A stretch of DNA of 64,000 bases from Acetivibrio sp964564015 (lineage in GTDB: Bacteria > Bacillota > Clostridia > Acetivibrionales > Acetivibrionaceae). The notes beneath the pieces were generated by a model, which saw only the letters and a program-made list of their open reading frames with translations, had not been told where the DNA came from and ran no database searches. Positions 43,785 through 54,200 of this stretch are shown in pieces. The position numbers were made by a program, and so were the translations under genes. The stretch covers positions 9,494 through 73,493 of the forward strand of contig CAZLZR010000019.1 of the NCBI GenBank assembly GCA_964564015.1. The letters run 5' to 3'. Each line of letters begins with the position of its first letter. The first letter of the stretch is position 1.

Positions 43785-46700
43785 ATGAACTCAATCGTCT
43801 TTATTGATAGCGAGATTGAGCCCGATAGGGGGAAAACACTTGATATTGGATGTATAAAGGGAAATGGCGAAACATTTCACTCTAATTCTATTGCCCATTT
43901 TACAGAATTTCTCAAGGGTTCAGAGTATATATGCGGTCATAACATATTCAAGCATGATTTGAAATATATTCAGGGCGCGATTAATGCTGCTCACATCGAT
44001 AATTTGAAGTATATAGATACTTTATATTTATCACCGCTTTTGTTTCCGGAAAGACCCTATCATGCTTTGCTAAAGGATGATAAGCTGCAAACAGAAGAGC
44101 TCAATAACCCGCTGAATGATTCAATAAAAGCCAGAGATCTTTTCTTTGATGAAGTTGCGGCTTTTCAGAATGCGGACGAGGCTCTGAAGAAAATTTATTA
44201 CTACCTTTTAGGGGATAAAAAAGAGTTTCGCTCTTTCTTTCATTTCATGGGATATAAAGTGAATAATATAAATCCGGAAAAATGCATCGGTGAAAGATTC
44301 CATTCGCAAATATGTGAAAACGCTAAGCTTAATAGTATAATATCCAACCATCCCGTTGAACTGGCATATTGTCTGACTCTGATAAATACAAGAAGCCGCT
44401 ACTCAATAACGCCACCATGGGTATTGAAGAATTTTCCAGGAGCTCACAAGGTCATGCTTTTGCTTAGAAACAAGCCGTGTTTAAGCGGTTGTGCTTATTG
44501 CAACGAAGTCCTGGATATTTATAAAGGTTTAAAACATTTTTTTGGCTTCGACTCCTACAGGAAATATGCAGGTGAGTCCTTACAGGAGAAAGCAGTCAGG
44601 GCTGCTGTGGATCAGAAATCACTATTAGCTGTATTTCCTACCGGCGGAGGAAAGTCAATTACCTTTCAAGTACCGGCACTGATGAGCGGAATTAACTCAA
44701 AGGGATTGACTATTGTTATATCACCGCTTCAGTCACTTATGAAGGATCAGGTGGATAACCTTGAAAAAGTGGGGATTACAGATGCTGTAACTATAAACGG
44801 TTTGCTTGACCCGATAGAGAGGGCAAAGTCTTTAGAAAGGGTGGAAAACGGTTCTGCCTCAATTCTTTATATTTCTCCGGAGGCTTTACGTTCAAAGACT
44901 ATTGAACGGTTGATTTTAGGAAGGAATGTGGTCAGGTTTGTGATTGATGAAGCTCACTGTTTTTCTGCATGGGGACAGGATTTCAGGGTTGATTATCTGT
45001 ATATAGGTGACTTTATAAAATCAATTCAGGAGAAGAAAAACCTTGAGGATGGCATTCCGGTTTCTTGTTTTACAGCTACAGCGAAACCGAAGGTTATTGA
45101 AGATATTCGGCAATACTTCCGTGATAAGCTTTCAATTGAAATGGAGCTTTTTACTTCCGGTGCATCAAGGAGCAATCTCCACTATAAGGTTTTTGAAAAT
45201 GACAATGACGAGGAAAAATACAATACGGTAAGGGATTTGCTTCAGGAAAAGAATTGCCCCACTATCATTTATGTTACACGTACAAGAAAAGCCAGTTTGC
45301 TGGCACAGAGATTAACTCAGGACGGCTATGCTGCAAAGGCGTTTCATGGCAAAATGGATAAGCAGGAGAAAAGTGAAAATCAAGATTCGTTTATCAACGG
45401 TGAAGTCAGGATAATGGTTGCAACTTCTGCTTTTGGAATGGGCGTAGATAAAAAAGATGTTGGAATGGTCATTCACTATGAGATTTCCGATTCCCTTGAG
45501 AATTATGTTCAGGAAGCTGGGAGAGCTGGCAGGGATGAAAATATATCTGCCGACTGTTATGTCCTTTTTAATGATGAGGACTTAAGCAAGCATTTTATGC
45601 TTCTTAATCAGACAAAGCTGAATATTGAAGAGATTCAGCAGGTGTGGAAAGCGATTAAGGATATTACACGGTTTCGATCAAAAGTATCCCAATCGGCAAT
45701 GGAAATTGCACGAAGAGCCGGGTGGGATGATAATATGTTTGGTATTGAAACAAGGGTTACGACAGCAATTGCAGCGCTTGAAGACGCGGGATATCTCAAA
45801 CGCGGACAGAACATGCCGAGAATATTTGCCGATAGTATTCTGGCAAAAAATGCCCAGGAAGCTATTGAAAAAATAAATGCATCGCACAAATTTGAAGGAA
45901 AACAAAAGGAAAACGCTGTCCGTATCATAAAGAGTCTTATTTCAGGCAAAAGCAGAAAGAACGCCATGGGAGAAGAGCCGGAATCCAGAATTGATTATAT
46001 TTCAGACCACTTGGGGCTTGAAAAGGAAGAAGTAATGCGAACTGTTAATTTACTTCGTGAAGCAAAGATTTTAGCTTTCACAAAAGACTTAGGAGCGTTC
46101 ATAAAGAAAAAGGAAAATAAAAACCGTTCTCTGGGGATTCTGAAAACCTTTATGAAAATAGAAAAATTTCTGCTTACCGTTTTTGTCAATAAAGAAAGTG
46201 TGTTTCATATAAAGGAACTGAACGAGCAGGCAGAAAGCTATGGTTGCAAGGACATAAACCCTAGGAATATAAGAACGGTAATAAATTTGTGGGTCATTAA
46301 GAATTGGATAAAAAAGCAAAGCACAGGGCGATCATCAAACCATATTGCGGTAATGACACTCTATGACAGGGATATGCTTGATGAAAAGCTTACCAAAAGG
46401 CACGAGTTGGCACAGTTTATTGTTGAGTACCTTTATAATAAAAGCAATTCGGATATAAGGGAGGAACAGGCCGGTAAAGACGAGGTAATGGTAGAATTCT
46501 CAGTTTTTGAATTAAAAGAGGAATTCGAACGGCAACTCACGCTCTTTAGTACCAAAGCAGATGTGGAAGATGTTGAGGATGCACTGTTCTATTTGTCCAA
46601 AATCGATGCGCTGAAAATTGAGGGCGGATTTATGGTGCTTTATAATCCCATGGTAATTGAGCGTATTGAGGATAATAAAAGGCGTTACAAGGTAGAGGAT

Positions 46701-48590
46701 TATCAAAAGCTTAAGGAGTTTTATGAAAACAAAATACAGCAGATCCACATTGTGGGTGAATATGCCCGGAAGATGCTCAGTGACTACAAGGATGCATTAC
46801 AGTTTGTAAATGACTATTTTCAACTGAATTACACATCATTTTTAAACAAATATTTTAAAGGAGGCCGCCAAAACGAAATCAAAAGAAATATTACACCCGG
46901 CAAGTTCAAACAGCTTTTTGGAGAGCTGTCCCCGACACAATTAAAGATTATCACCGATAAAGAGGCAAAATACATTGTTGTGGCGGCAGGACCAGGCAGC
47001 GGCAAGACTAGAGTTTTGGTGCATAAACTTGCATCTTTACTCTTAATGGAAGACGTAAAGCATGAACAGATGCTGATGTTAACTTTTTCCCGGGCTGCTG
47101 CGACTGAGTTTAAAAAGCGGTTGCTAAATCTTATAGGTAATGCTGCAAATTATGTTGAGATAAAGACTTTCCACTCTTATTGCTTTGATTTGCTTGGAAA
47201 GATTGGAACATTGGAGAAATCAGATGATATAGTTAAAGAAACTACCCGGAGAATTAAAAATAATGAAGTTGAAGCCGGAATGATTACCAAAACGGTTTTG
47301 GTTGTGGATGAGGCTCAGGATATGGATGCCGACGAGTTTGAGTTTATCAATGCTTTGATAGAACATAATGAAGATATGCGAGTAATTGCAGTAGGTGATG
47401 ATGATCAGAATATATACGGATTCAGGGGTGCAAGTTCTAAATACCTTGAGCAGATGATTAACGGGAAAAATGCGGTTATGTATGAATTGGTTGAGAATTA
47501 TAGGAGTAAAAATAACCTTGTTGATTTTACCAATCAGTTTGTGAGAAAAATAACACATCGATTGAAAAGTACACCGATTTTTGCAGTACAAAGGGATAAC
47601 GGTAGAATAAAACTGATAAAATACAGAAGCAAAAATTTGATTACTCCTCTTGTTAATGATATCTTGTCCGAAGGGATTGCAGGCTCTACCTGCGTTTTGA
47701 CAAAAAGCAATAAGGAAGCCATGCAGATTGCAGGATTGCTTGTGAAGCATGGGATTTCGGCAAAGCTGATCCAGAGTAATGAGGGATTTAATCTCTATAA
47801 CCTTTTGGAGGTAAGGTTTTTCTTAAGCCGGCTTAATTTGACTAAAGATACTTTTATGATTGGTGACGATATATGGGCAAATGCAAAACGGAAGTTGGTG
47901 GAGCAGTACGGCAGGAGCACAAACTTGGAGATTGTGTTGAATATCATTAAGGATTTTGAGACGACAAATCCAAAAAATAAATACAAATCGGATCTGGAAG
48001 TCTTTATCCGGGAGTCTAAACTGGAGGATTTTTTTGGAGAAAAAATAGAAACAATATTTGTTTCTACTATTCATAAGGCCAAAGGGCGCGAGTTTGACAA
48101 CGTTTTTCTGATGCTTGACCAATTTGAGATCGGAACGGATGATGATATTAGGCAGGTATACGTTGCTATGACAAGGGCTAAACGCAACCTGGCCATTCAC
48201 TACAATGGAAATTATCTGGATTTTATTAAAGCAGAGAATCTCATCCTGTTAAATGACAACAAGGAGTATTTTCCACCAAGACAGATAGCAATTCAGTTGA
48301 GTTTTAAGGATGTTTGGCTGGATTTCTTTCTACCATGTCAGAAATATATTTTGGATCTTACAAGCGGAGATGAAATTGTTGTTGACGGAGATATTTGCCG
48401 TGATTTTAAGGGCCAGCCGGTGGTAAGATTTTCAAAAGATTTTATTGGTAAGATTGAGCTTATGAAGCAAAGAAACTATATACCCAAAGGGGCAAAAATT
48501 GGATTTATTGTATATTGGCAGAAAGAAGACACGGAGTATGAAATAAGAATTGTTCTGCCTGAGATATATTTTGAAAGAATCGATGGGTAA
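43785..48590 (+). CDS. Exonuclease-RecQ-UvrD fusion helicase
   Basis: 1601 residues with three enzymatic modules. Residues 1-130 resemble a DEDDh 3'-5' exonuclease: IVFIDSEIEP (D8, E10), ICGHNIFKHDL and a last motif near NNPLNDSIKARDLF. Residues about 260-600 are a RecQ helicase: Walker A PTGGGKS (K290), VIDEAHCFSAWGQDF with the RecQ aromatic loop, SCFTATAKPK and FGMGVDKKD with QEAGRAGRD; winged-helix-like segments follow. From about 1050 it is a UvrD/Rep helicase: AAGPGSGKTRV (K1074), VVDEAQDMDADE, GDDDQNIYGFRG, STIHKAKGREFD and YVAMTRAKRN. All key residues look intact. Probably DNA repair or defence; single gene, with an ABC exporter downstream after 24 bases. Confidence 0.9.
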   Translation: MNSIVFIDSEIEPDRGKTLDIGCIKGNGETFHSNSIAHFTEFLKGSEYICGHNIFKHDLKYIQGAINAAHIDNLKYIDTLYLSPLLFPERPYHALLKDDKLQTEELNNPLNDSIKARDLFFDEVAAFQNADEALKKIYYYLLGDKKEFRSFFHFMGYKVNNINPEKCIGERFHSQICENAKLNSIISNHPVELAYCLTLINTRSRYSITPPWVLKNFPGAHKVMLLLRNKPCLSGCAYCNEVLDIYKGLKHFFGFDSYRKYAGESLQEKAVRAAVDQKSLLAVFPTGGGKSITFQVPALMSGINSKGLTIVISPLQSLMKDQVDNLEKVGITDAVTINGLLDPIERAKSLERVENGSASILYISPEALRSKTIERLILGRNVVRFVIDEAHCFSAWGQDFRVDYLYIGDFIKSIQEKKNLEDGIPVSCFTATAKPKVIEDIRQYFRDKLSIEMELFTSGASRSNLHYKVFENDNDEEKYNTVRDLLQEKNCPTIIYVTRTRKASLLAQRLTQDGYAAKAFHGKMDKQEKSENQDSFINGEVRIMVATSAFGMGVDKKDVGMVIHYEISDSLENYVQEAGRAGRDENISADCYVLFNDEDLSKHFMLLNQTKLNIEEIQQVWKAIKDITRFRSKVSQSAMEIARRAGWDDNMFGIETRVTTAIAALEDAGYLKRGQNMPRIFADSILAKNAQEAIEKINASHKFEGKQKENAVRIIKSLISGKSRKNAMGEEPESRIDYISDHLGLEKEEVMRTVNLLREAKILAFTKDLGAFIKKKENKNRSLGILKTFMKIEKFLLTVFVNKESVFHIKELNEQAESYGCKDINPRNIRTVINLWVIKNWIKKQSTGRSSNHIAVMTLYDRDMLDEKLTKRHELAQFIVEYLYNKSNSDIREEQAGKDEVMVEFSVFELKEEFERQLTLFSTKADVEDVEDALFYLSKIDALKIEGGFMVLYNPMVIERIEDNKRRYKVEDYQKLKEFYENKIQQIHIVGEYARKMLSDYKDALQFVNDYFQLNYTSFLNKYFKGGRQNEIKRNITPGKFKQLFGELSPTQLKIITDKEAKYIVVAAGPGSGKTRVLVHKLASLLLMEDVKHEQMLMLTFSRAAATEFKKRLLNLIGNAANYVEIKTFHSYCFDLLGKIGTLEKSDDIVKETTRRIKNNEVEAGMITKTVLVVDEAQDMDADEFEFINALIEHNEDMRVIAVGDDDQNIYGFRGASSKYLEQMINGKNAVMYELVENYRSKNNLVDFTNQFVRKITHRLKSTPIFAVQRDNGRIKLIKYRSKNLITPLVNDILSEGIAGSTCVLTKSNKEAMQIAGLLVKHGISAKLIQSNEGFNLYNLLEVRFFLSRLNLTKDTFMIGDDIWANAKRKLVEQYGRSTNLEIVLNIIKDFETTNPKNKYKSDLEVFIRESKLEDFFGEKIETIFVSTIHKAKGREFDNVFLMLDQFEIGTDDDIRQVYVAMTRAKRNLAIHYNGNYLDFIKAENLILLNDNKEYFPPRQIAIQLSFKDVWLDFFLPCQKYILDLTSGDEIVVDGDICRDFKGQPVVRFSKDFIGKIELMKQRNYIPKGAKIGFIVYWQKEDTEYEIRIVLPEIYFERIDG

Positions 48591-48614
48591 AATATACTGG
48601 GAGGGATTTAAGAT

Positions 48615-49499
48615 ATGAATGCAATTGAAATTAGGAACCTTACAAAGAGTTATGGCAAGGCAAGAGGAATAGTTGATGTAAGCTTTAGTGTTGAGAAAGG
48701 AGAAATATTTGGATTTATAGGTCCCAACGGAGCGGGTAAGTCTACGACAATAAGGACATTATTGGCTCTGATTTATCCGAACTCTGGAAGTGCTGAGATT
48801 TTTGGAAAGGACTGCATTAAATTTGCCCCCGAAATTGCAAAAGATGTGGGATACTTACCTTCGGAAGTGTTTTATTATGACAAAATGAAAGTTATAGACC
48901 TGTTGAATTATTCAGCGAGCTTTTACAAAAAGGATTGCAGCAAAAGAATTAATGAGTTGGCTGAAATAATGGATTTAGACCTTAAGAAAAGAATTGACGA
49001 CCTGTCCTTTGGAAACAAGAAAAAGGTTGGAATTGTTCAGGGCTTGCTTCACGAGCCAAAACTGATTATACTCGATGAACCTACAAGCGGACTTGACCCT
49101 CTTATGCAGCAAAAGTTCTTTGACTTGCTTGAGGAGGAAAACAAAAAAGGCGCAACTATTTTCCTGTCGTCCCATGTCCTAAGTGAGGTGCAACGGTTGT
49201 GCAGCCGTGTTGCCATAATTAAGGAAGGCAGAATTATCAAGCTGGAAAAACTGAGTAACTTAAATGAAAACAACTACAAGAGGTTCAAGATTGAAATAAA
49301 GTCTGAAATTGACAAAGACCATTTTAATATAGCCGGTGTGAGTAATCTCGAGATAAAGGAAGAAAGCATCAGCTTTTTATTTAAGGGTAATGTCAATCTG
49401 ATAATGAAAAAAATCTCTGAGATCGAAATATCAAATGTGTGGATTGAGGAACCAAACCTTGAAGAAATTTTTATGCACTATTATGAAAAGGAGGCATGA
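48615..49499 (+). CDS. ABC transporter ATPase subunit
   Basis: 294 residues. Walker A GPNGAGKSTT at about 39, a signature LSFGNKKKVG in which the canonical SGGQ is replaced, Walker B LIILDEPTSGLDP and the switch histidine in FLSSHVLSE. A C-terminal extension of about 70 residues is normal for ABC-2 exporters. It powers the two membrane proteins encoded next. GGGAGGG precedes the ATG. The substrate is unknown; antibiotic, lipid or peptide export are all seen in this family. Confidence 0.92.
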   Translation: MNAIEIRNLTKSYGKARGIVDVSFSVEKGEIFGFIGPNGAGKSTTIRTLLALIYPNSGSAEIFGKDCIKFAPEIAKDVGYLPSEVFYYDKMKVIDLLNYSASFYKKDCSKRINELAEIMDLDLKKRIDDLSFGNKKKVGIVQGLLHEPKLIILDEPTSGLDPLMQQKFFDLLEEENKKGATIFLSSHVLSEVQRLCSRVAIIKEGRIIKLEKLSNLNENNYKRFKIEIKSEIDKDHFNIAGVSNLEIKEESISFLFKGNVNLIMKKISEIEISNVWIEEPNLEEIFMHYYEKEA

Positions 49500-49504
49500 G
49501 GGTT

Positions 49505-50299
49505 ATGAATATTTTTCTTCATGAACTGAAGGCCTACCGAAAGTCAACAATTATCTGGTCGCTTTCCATGTATGGGCTGGCAATTATGTATATACTGATT
49601 TTTAAAGGTCTTGGAGAAGATATAGAGGCATTCCGAGTTTTCATCAGCAATCTGCCTGATATGGCAAAAAAGCTTTTTAATATATATTTAGACAGCATTT
49701 CTACACTTGAAGGCTTTTACTCCATTGTATTGCCCTTTGTTTTATTATGTGGAGCTATTCAGGCAATGAATCTGGGAATTTCTATATTGTCAAAGGAAGT
49801 GCGTGATAAAACTGCCGACTTCCTTATGACAAAACCTGTGAGCCGAGTGTTGGTACTTTCGGCTAAAATATTTGCAGCATTTTCTTTGCTATTGGTTACG
49901 AATATTATCTACCTTGTATTGACTGTTACTTCTACAACCGCTATAGTAGCAGAGTATAATGTGAAGCTGTTCCTCATGCTATCTTTAACATTGTTCTTTG
50001 TTCAATTGATATTTATGTTTCTTGGTATTATTATTTCAGTCATGGCAGGCAAAATCAAGTCGGTGATTTCCATATCCCTGAGCACAGTATTCGGGTTTTA
50101 CATTATTGGGTCTCTTGGATCAGTTATTGGTGAAGATAAAGCAAGGTATATATCTCCTTTCAGGTATTTTGATGCTGGGTATATTATTCGAAATGCAGCA
50201 TATGAAACTTCTTACATTATTGTGGGTTGTGTTTTTATTATTGCTGCCATTGCAGGAAGTTATCTGATATACAAGAAAAAAGACATTCATGCGGTTTAA
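49505..50299 (+). CDS. ABC-2 permease 1
   Basis: 264 residues with six hydrophobic segments. I set the start at 49505, because AAAGGAGG sits 10 bases before it and the resulting MNIFLHELKAYRKSTIIW lines up with the start of the next permease; an ATG at 49496 is too close to the site. The segment KEVRDKTADFLMTKPVSR is the family's cytoplasmic loop. Its ribosome site is inside the ATPase gene. Confidence 0.88.
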   Translation: MNIFLHELKAYRKSTIIWSLSMYGLAIMYILIFKGLGEDIEAFRVFISNLPDMAKKLFNIYLDSISTLEGFYSIVLPFVLLCGAIQAMNLGISILSKEVRDKTADFLMTKPVSRVLVLSAKIFAAFSLLLVTNIIYLVLTVTSTTAIVAEYNVKLFLMLSLTLFFVQLIFMFLGIIISVMAGKIKSVISISLSTVFGFYIIGSLGSVIGEDKARYISPFRYFDAGYIIRNAAYETSYIIVGCVFIIAAIAGSYLIYKKKDIHAV

Positions 50300-50314
50300 G
50301 GAGGGAGATAAGTT

Positions 50315-51109
50315 ATGAATATTTTTATAAGAGAACTGAGAGCGTATAGAAAATCTCTTATTATTTGGAGTGTAGCCTTATTCTTTACAATTGTGTCTTC
50401 AATGGCAAAGTATACTTCATATGTAGGGTCAGGAGAGTCTTTAAATCAAATTATGTCATCTGTTCCAAAAACAATAAGAGCTGTACTTGGTATGGGTAAT
50501 TTTGACCTGACAAAAGCAAGTGGGTTTTATGGGATGTTATATTTATATATCCTGCTTATGGCTACAATTCATGCCTCCTTGCTTGGAGCAAACATAATAT
50601 CTAAGGAAGAACGAGATAAAACGACTGAATTTTTGATGGTAAAGCCTGTCTCAAGGTCAAAAATCATAACAGCGAAACTTCTGGCAGCGTTTTTTAATAT
50701 AATTGTTTTCAATATTGTTACCTTGGCGCTTTCGATAGCTATTGTTACAAAATACGCCAATGGTGAGCAGATAATAGGTGATATAGTTATATTAATGATC
50801 GGAATGTTTATTTTGCAGATGGTGTTTTTGTCGATTGGGACAGGTATAGCTGCATTAAGCAGGAATTCAAAAGCTGCTCCTACGAGTGCAACTGTAGTTT
50901 TGCTGGTTTCATTCGTTCTTTCTTCTGCAATCAGTATGAACAGCAGGCTTGAGGGGTTGAAGTATATTACGCCATTTAAATACTTTGAAGCTGAAAACGT
51001 GCTCAATGGAGGGATACAACCTGTTTTTGTAATTCTGTCGTCAGTAATTATTGTAGTAATGATTTATATAACTTATGTGTTTTATAGAAAGAGGGATTTA
51101 AATGTGTAA
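50315..51109 (+). CDS. ABC-2 permease 2
   Basis: 264 residues, a clear paralogue of the preceding permease: MNIFIRELRAYRKSLIIW at the start, KEERDKTTEFLMVKPVSRSK in the middle and a matching end of the form YVFYRKRDLNV. The two would form a heterodimer. GGAGGGAG precedes the ATG 15 bases after the previous stop. Confidence 0.9.
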   Translation: MNIFIRELRAYRKSLIIWSVALFFTIVSSMAKYTSYVGSGESLNQIMSSVPKTIRAVLGMGNFDLTKASGFYGMLYLYILLMATIHASLLGANIISKEERDKTTEFLMVKPVSRSKIITAKLLAAFFNIIVFNIVTLALSIAIVTKYANGEQIIGDIVILMIGMFILQMVFLSIGTGIAALSRNSKAAPTSATVVLLVSFVLSSAISMNSRLEGLKYITPFKYFEAENVLNGGIQPVFVILSSVIIVVMIYITYVFYRKRDLNV

Positions 51110-51205
51110 ATTAAAAATATAGATTCTAAAAGACTTAAAAAAGCGAAAAGCCTTTAGGTAGACTTTTTTTGATGCCAGAAAGAAATGCACTTTCTTAGAC
51201 ATTAA

Positions 51206-51249
51206 AAAAATCTGGGGAAGGATATTTGGTTATCCTTCCCCAGATTTTT
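51206..51249. terminator. Bidirectional terminator
   Basis: AAAAATCTGGGGAAGGATA at 51206-51224 pairs perfectly (19 bases) with TATCCTTCCCCAGATTTTT at 51231-51249 over a 6-base loop. Its ends are A-rich and T-rich, so it works both ways between the convergent ABC and scaffoldin genes. Confidence 0.93.
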
Positions 51250-51257
51250 CAGAGATA

Positions 51258-54200
51258 CTAATAATCTAATGATATCTTGTTAAAATGTTTTGCAACTATC
51301 ATTATATCCTCCATGTTTAGTGCACCGTCTAAATTTATGTCCAGATGCTCCTGGTATAAAGGATTTCCGATTACGCTATTAAATCCTTTGCATATTTCAA
51401 TAATATCCTCAAGATTTATTGCCCCGTCTTGTGAGCCGTTTATTTCAATGTCGCCTGCCCACATGAGTATTGGATCTGAAGAAGTGGATAATTCAATATT
51501 AGCTTCAATGGAGACATTTTCAATAAGCCTTGTAAGGTAATTGTTTTTAGTAATTCTGATATCATATTCTCCGGAAGGTACCTCGGCAAATTCAAAATAC
51601 CCAGCTTTGTCCGTGATAGCATATAAATCTGTACCGATCAATTCTACTTTAAATCCGGCATTAGCATCTGATACTGTAGGGACTTGGAAGTCTGGCAGAA
51701 TAAAACCGGCTGTAAAATATGGGGCAGGCAAATCGGAAATATTAACTATGCCTGAGCCTAATATTGCACTTACAGAATTTAAATCTTTATCTCCCAATTC
51801 TGCATCACTTAATTGAATAGGTGTTTCCTTTGAAGAACCTATTGCTCTAAAGTAAAGTTTTACAAGTATTCCATCTGGTAATACATAATTATCTTCTGTT
51901 GGTAGAGGTTCAATGTTTAATATTCTCAGCTTTCCGTCAGATTCATTGATAACGTTAAAGCATGTTGTATATGGAGCTGTGTTACCGCCTTCATAAATCA
52001 AATATTCCAACTGGGTTGGATCGTAAGTAACTTTCATATCAAACAGACTAATCCCCGTATCTGGTGTATCTAATAAAATAACTGGTACTTCTGCAATTGC
52101 ACCGATATTTGTTTTTGTGGAACCTACATTGATCTTGAATTCAGGTTCTGATACCGGATATGTGGGGATTCTAACCAATCCTGGAGAAACTTTTGGTGTA
52201 ATCCTTTTAAGATTAGCGTCTCCAAATGTTGTATCTAAAACGCGGATAGTAGTTGACGTGCTGGAAGCTTCTGTGATTTTGAAGTTGAGGTTAACAAATG
52301 TTCCATCGGAAATTATATGTTCATCTTTAGTTGTATAGTCAAGGAAGAGTAATTTTATTCCTCCTGCGTAAAACTCTGGATTTATAAAGAAGTTTACTGA
52401 CGGATTATAAACAATTTCGCCAACTGTGTAGTCCACAAATTCTAACTGAGTAGTGTCATAGTCAACAGCAAAATCACATGTAAAAATACCTTTATCAGGA
52501 ACATTTAGGAAGTTTACAGGAACAGTAACAATATCGCCTGCTTTTCCTCCGGTTGAACCAACTTGAACTTCAAAGTTTTGTGATGGATTTATACCTGTGA
52601 TAACGACTGACCCCGGTACCTCTATTGGAGTGATTTTAACAGTATTGGTATCTGCGACAGTAATGCCGGTTGCTATGACAGGAGTTGATTTGTCGGAAGT
52701 TCCTGTAATTTTGAAATCAAGGTATACAAACGCGCCATCAGAAATTATATGTTCATCTTCAGTTGTATAGTCAAGGAAGAGGAATTTTATTGCTCTGTCA
52801 GAATACTGCGGATTTATATGGAAGTTAACTGACGGATTATAAACAATTTCACCGACAGTATAATCCACAAATTCTAACTGTTCAGGATCATAGTTAACAG
52901 CAAAGTCACATGCTAAAATACCTTTATCGGGAATATTTAGGAAGTATACGGGAACAGTAACAATATCGCCTGTGTTTCCTTCGGTTGAACCGACTTGAAG
53001 TTTGANNNNNNNNNNNNNNNNNNNNNNNNNNNNNNNNNNNNNNNNNNNNNNNNNNNNNNNNNNNNNNNNNNNNNNNNNNNNNNNNNNNNNNNNNNNNNNN
53101 NNNNNTCCTGTAATTTTGAAATCAAGGTAAACAAACGCGCCATCGGAAATTATATGTTCAGCTTCAGTTGTTTCGTCAAGGAAGAGAAATTTTATTCCTC
53201 CGTCAAAATACTGTGGATTTATATGGAAGTTAACTGACGGATTATAAACAATTTCACCAACTGTATAATCCACAAATTCTAATTGATCATGGTCATAGTT
53301 AACAGCAAAATCACATGCTAAAATACCTTTGTCGGGAACATTTAGAAAGTTTACAGGAACAGTAACAATATCGCCTGTGTTTCCTTCGGTTGAACCGACT
53401 TGAAGTTTGAAATCTTGTGATGGAATGGAACCTGTGATGTTGACTGATCCCGGTACTAATGTTGGTGTAATCCGGACAAAATTAGTATCTACAGCAGTAA
53501 AGCGGCTTGCCATAACAGGAGTTGATGTAATGGAAGTTCCTGTAATTTTGAAATCAAGGTAAACAAACGTGCCATCGGAAATTATATGTTCATCTTCAGT
53601 TGTTTCGTCAAGGAAGAGGAATTTAATAGCTCCGTCAGAATATTGTGGATTTATAGCAAAGTTTACTGACGGATTATAAACAATTTCACCAACTGTATAA
53701 TCAACAAATTCTAGTTGTTCAGGGTCATAGTTAACAGCAAAATCACATGCTAAAATACCTTTGTCGGGAACATTTAGAAAGTTTACAGGAACAGTAACAA
53801 TATCGCCTGTGTTTCCTTCGGTTGAACCGACTTGAATTTCAAGGTTTTGCGATGGAATGAAACCATTGATATTAACTGATCCCGATATTGTTAATGTGTT
53901 TATTCTTTTAATTCTAAGGTCGACAAAATTTGCATTTGAAATAATTATTGGAGTTGATATGCTAGAGGAACCAATAACTTTAAAATTAAGGTTTGCAAGC
54001 AATCCGTCTGATTTTATGTACTCATCTGCAAGTGTATAATCAAGGAAGAGAAGTCTTACTTCCCCATCTTTAGGTTTGTTTGAAGCAAAGTTTACAGATG
54101 GGTTGGAAACTATATCTCCTGATTCACATGCCAGATACTCCAGCTGGGACGGATCATACTTGATTGTCATATCACATCCAGCTAATCCTTCAACAGGTAC

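Noticed and set aside
47220..47750. 176-codon minus-strand ORF opposite the helicase fusion
   Set aside because: It is a shadow of the UvrD module, which has intact motifs on the plus strand.
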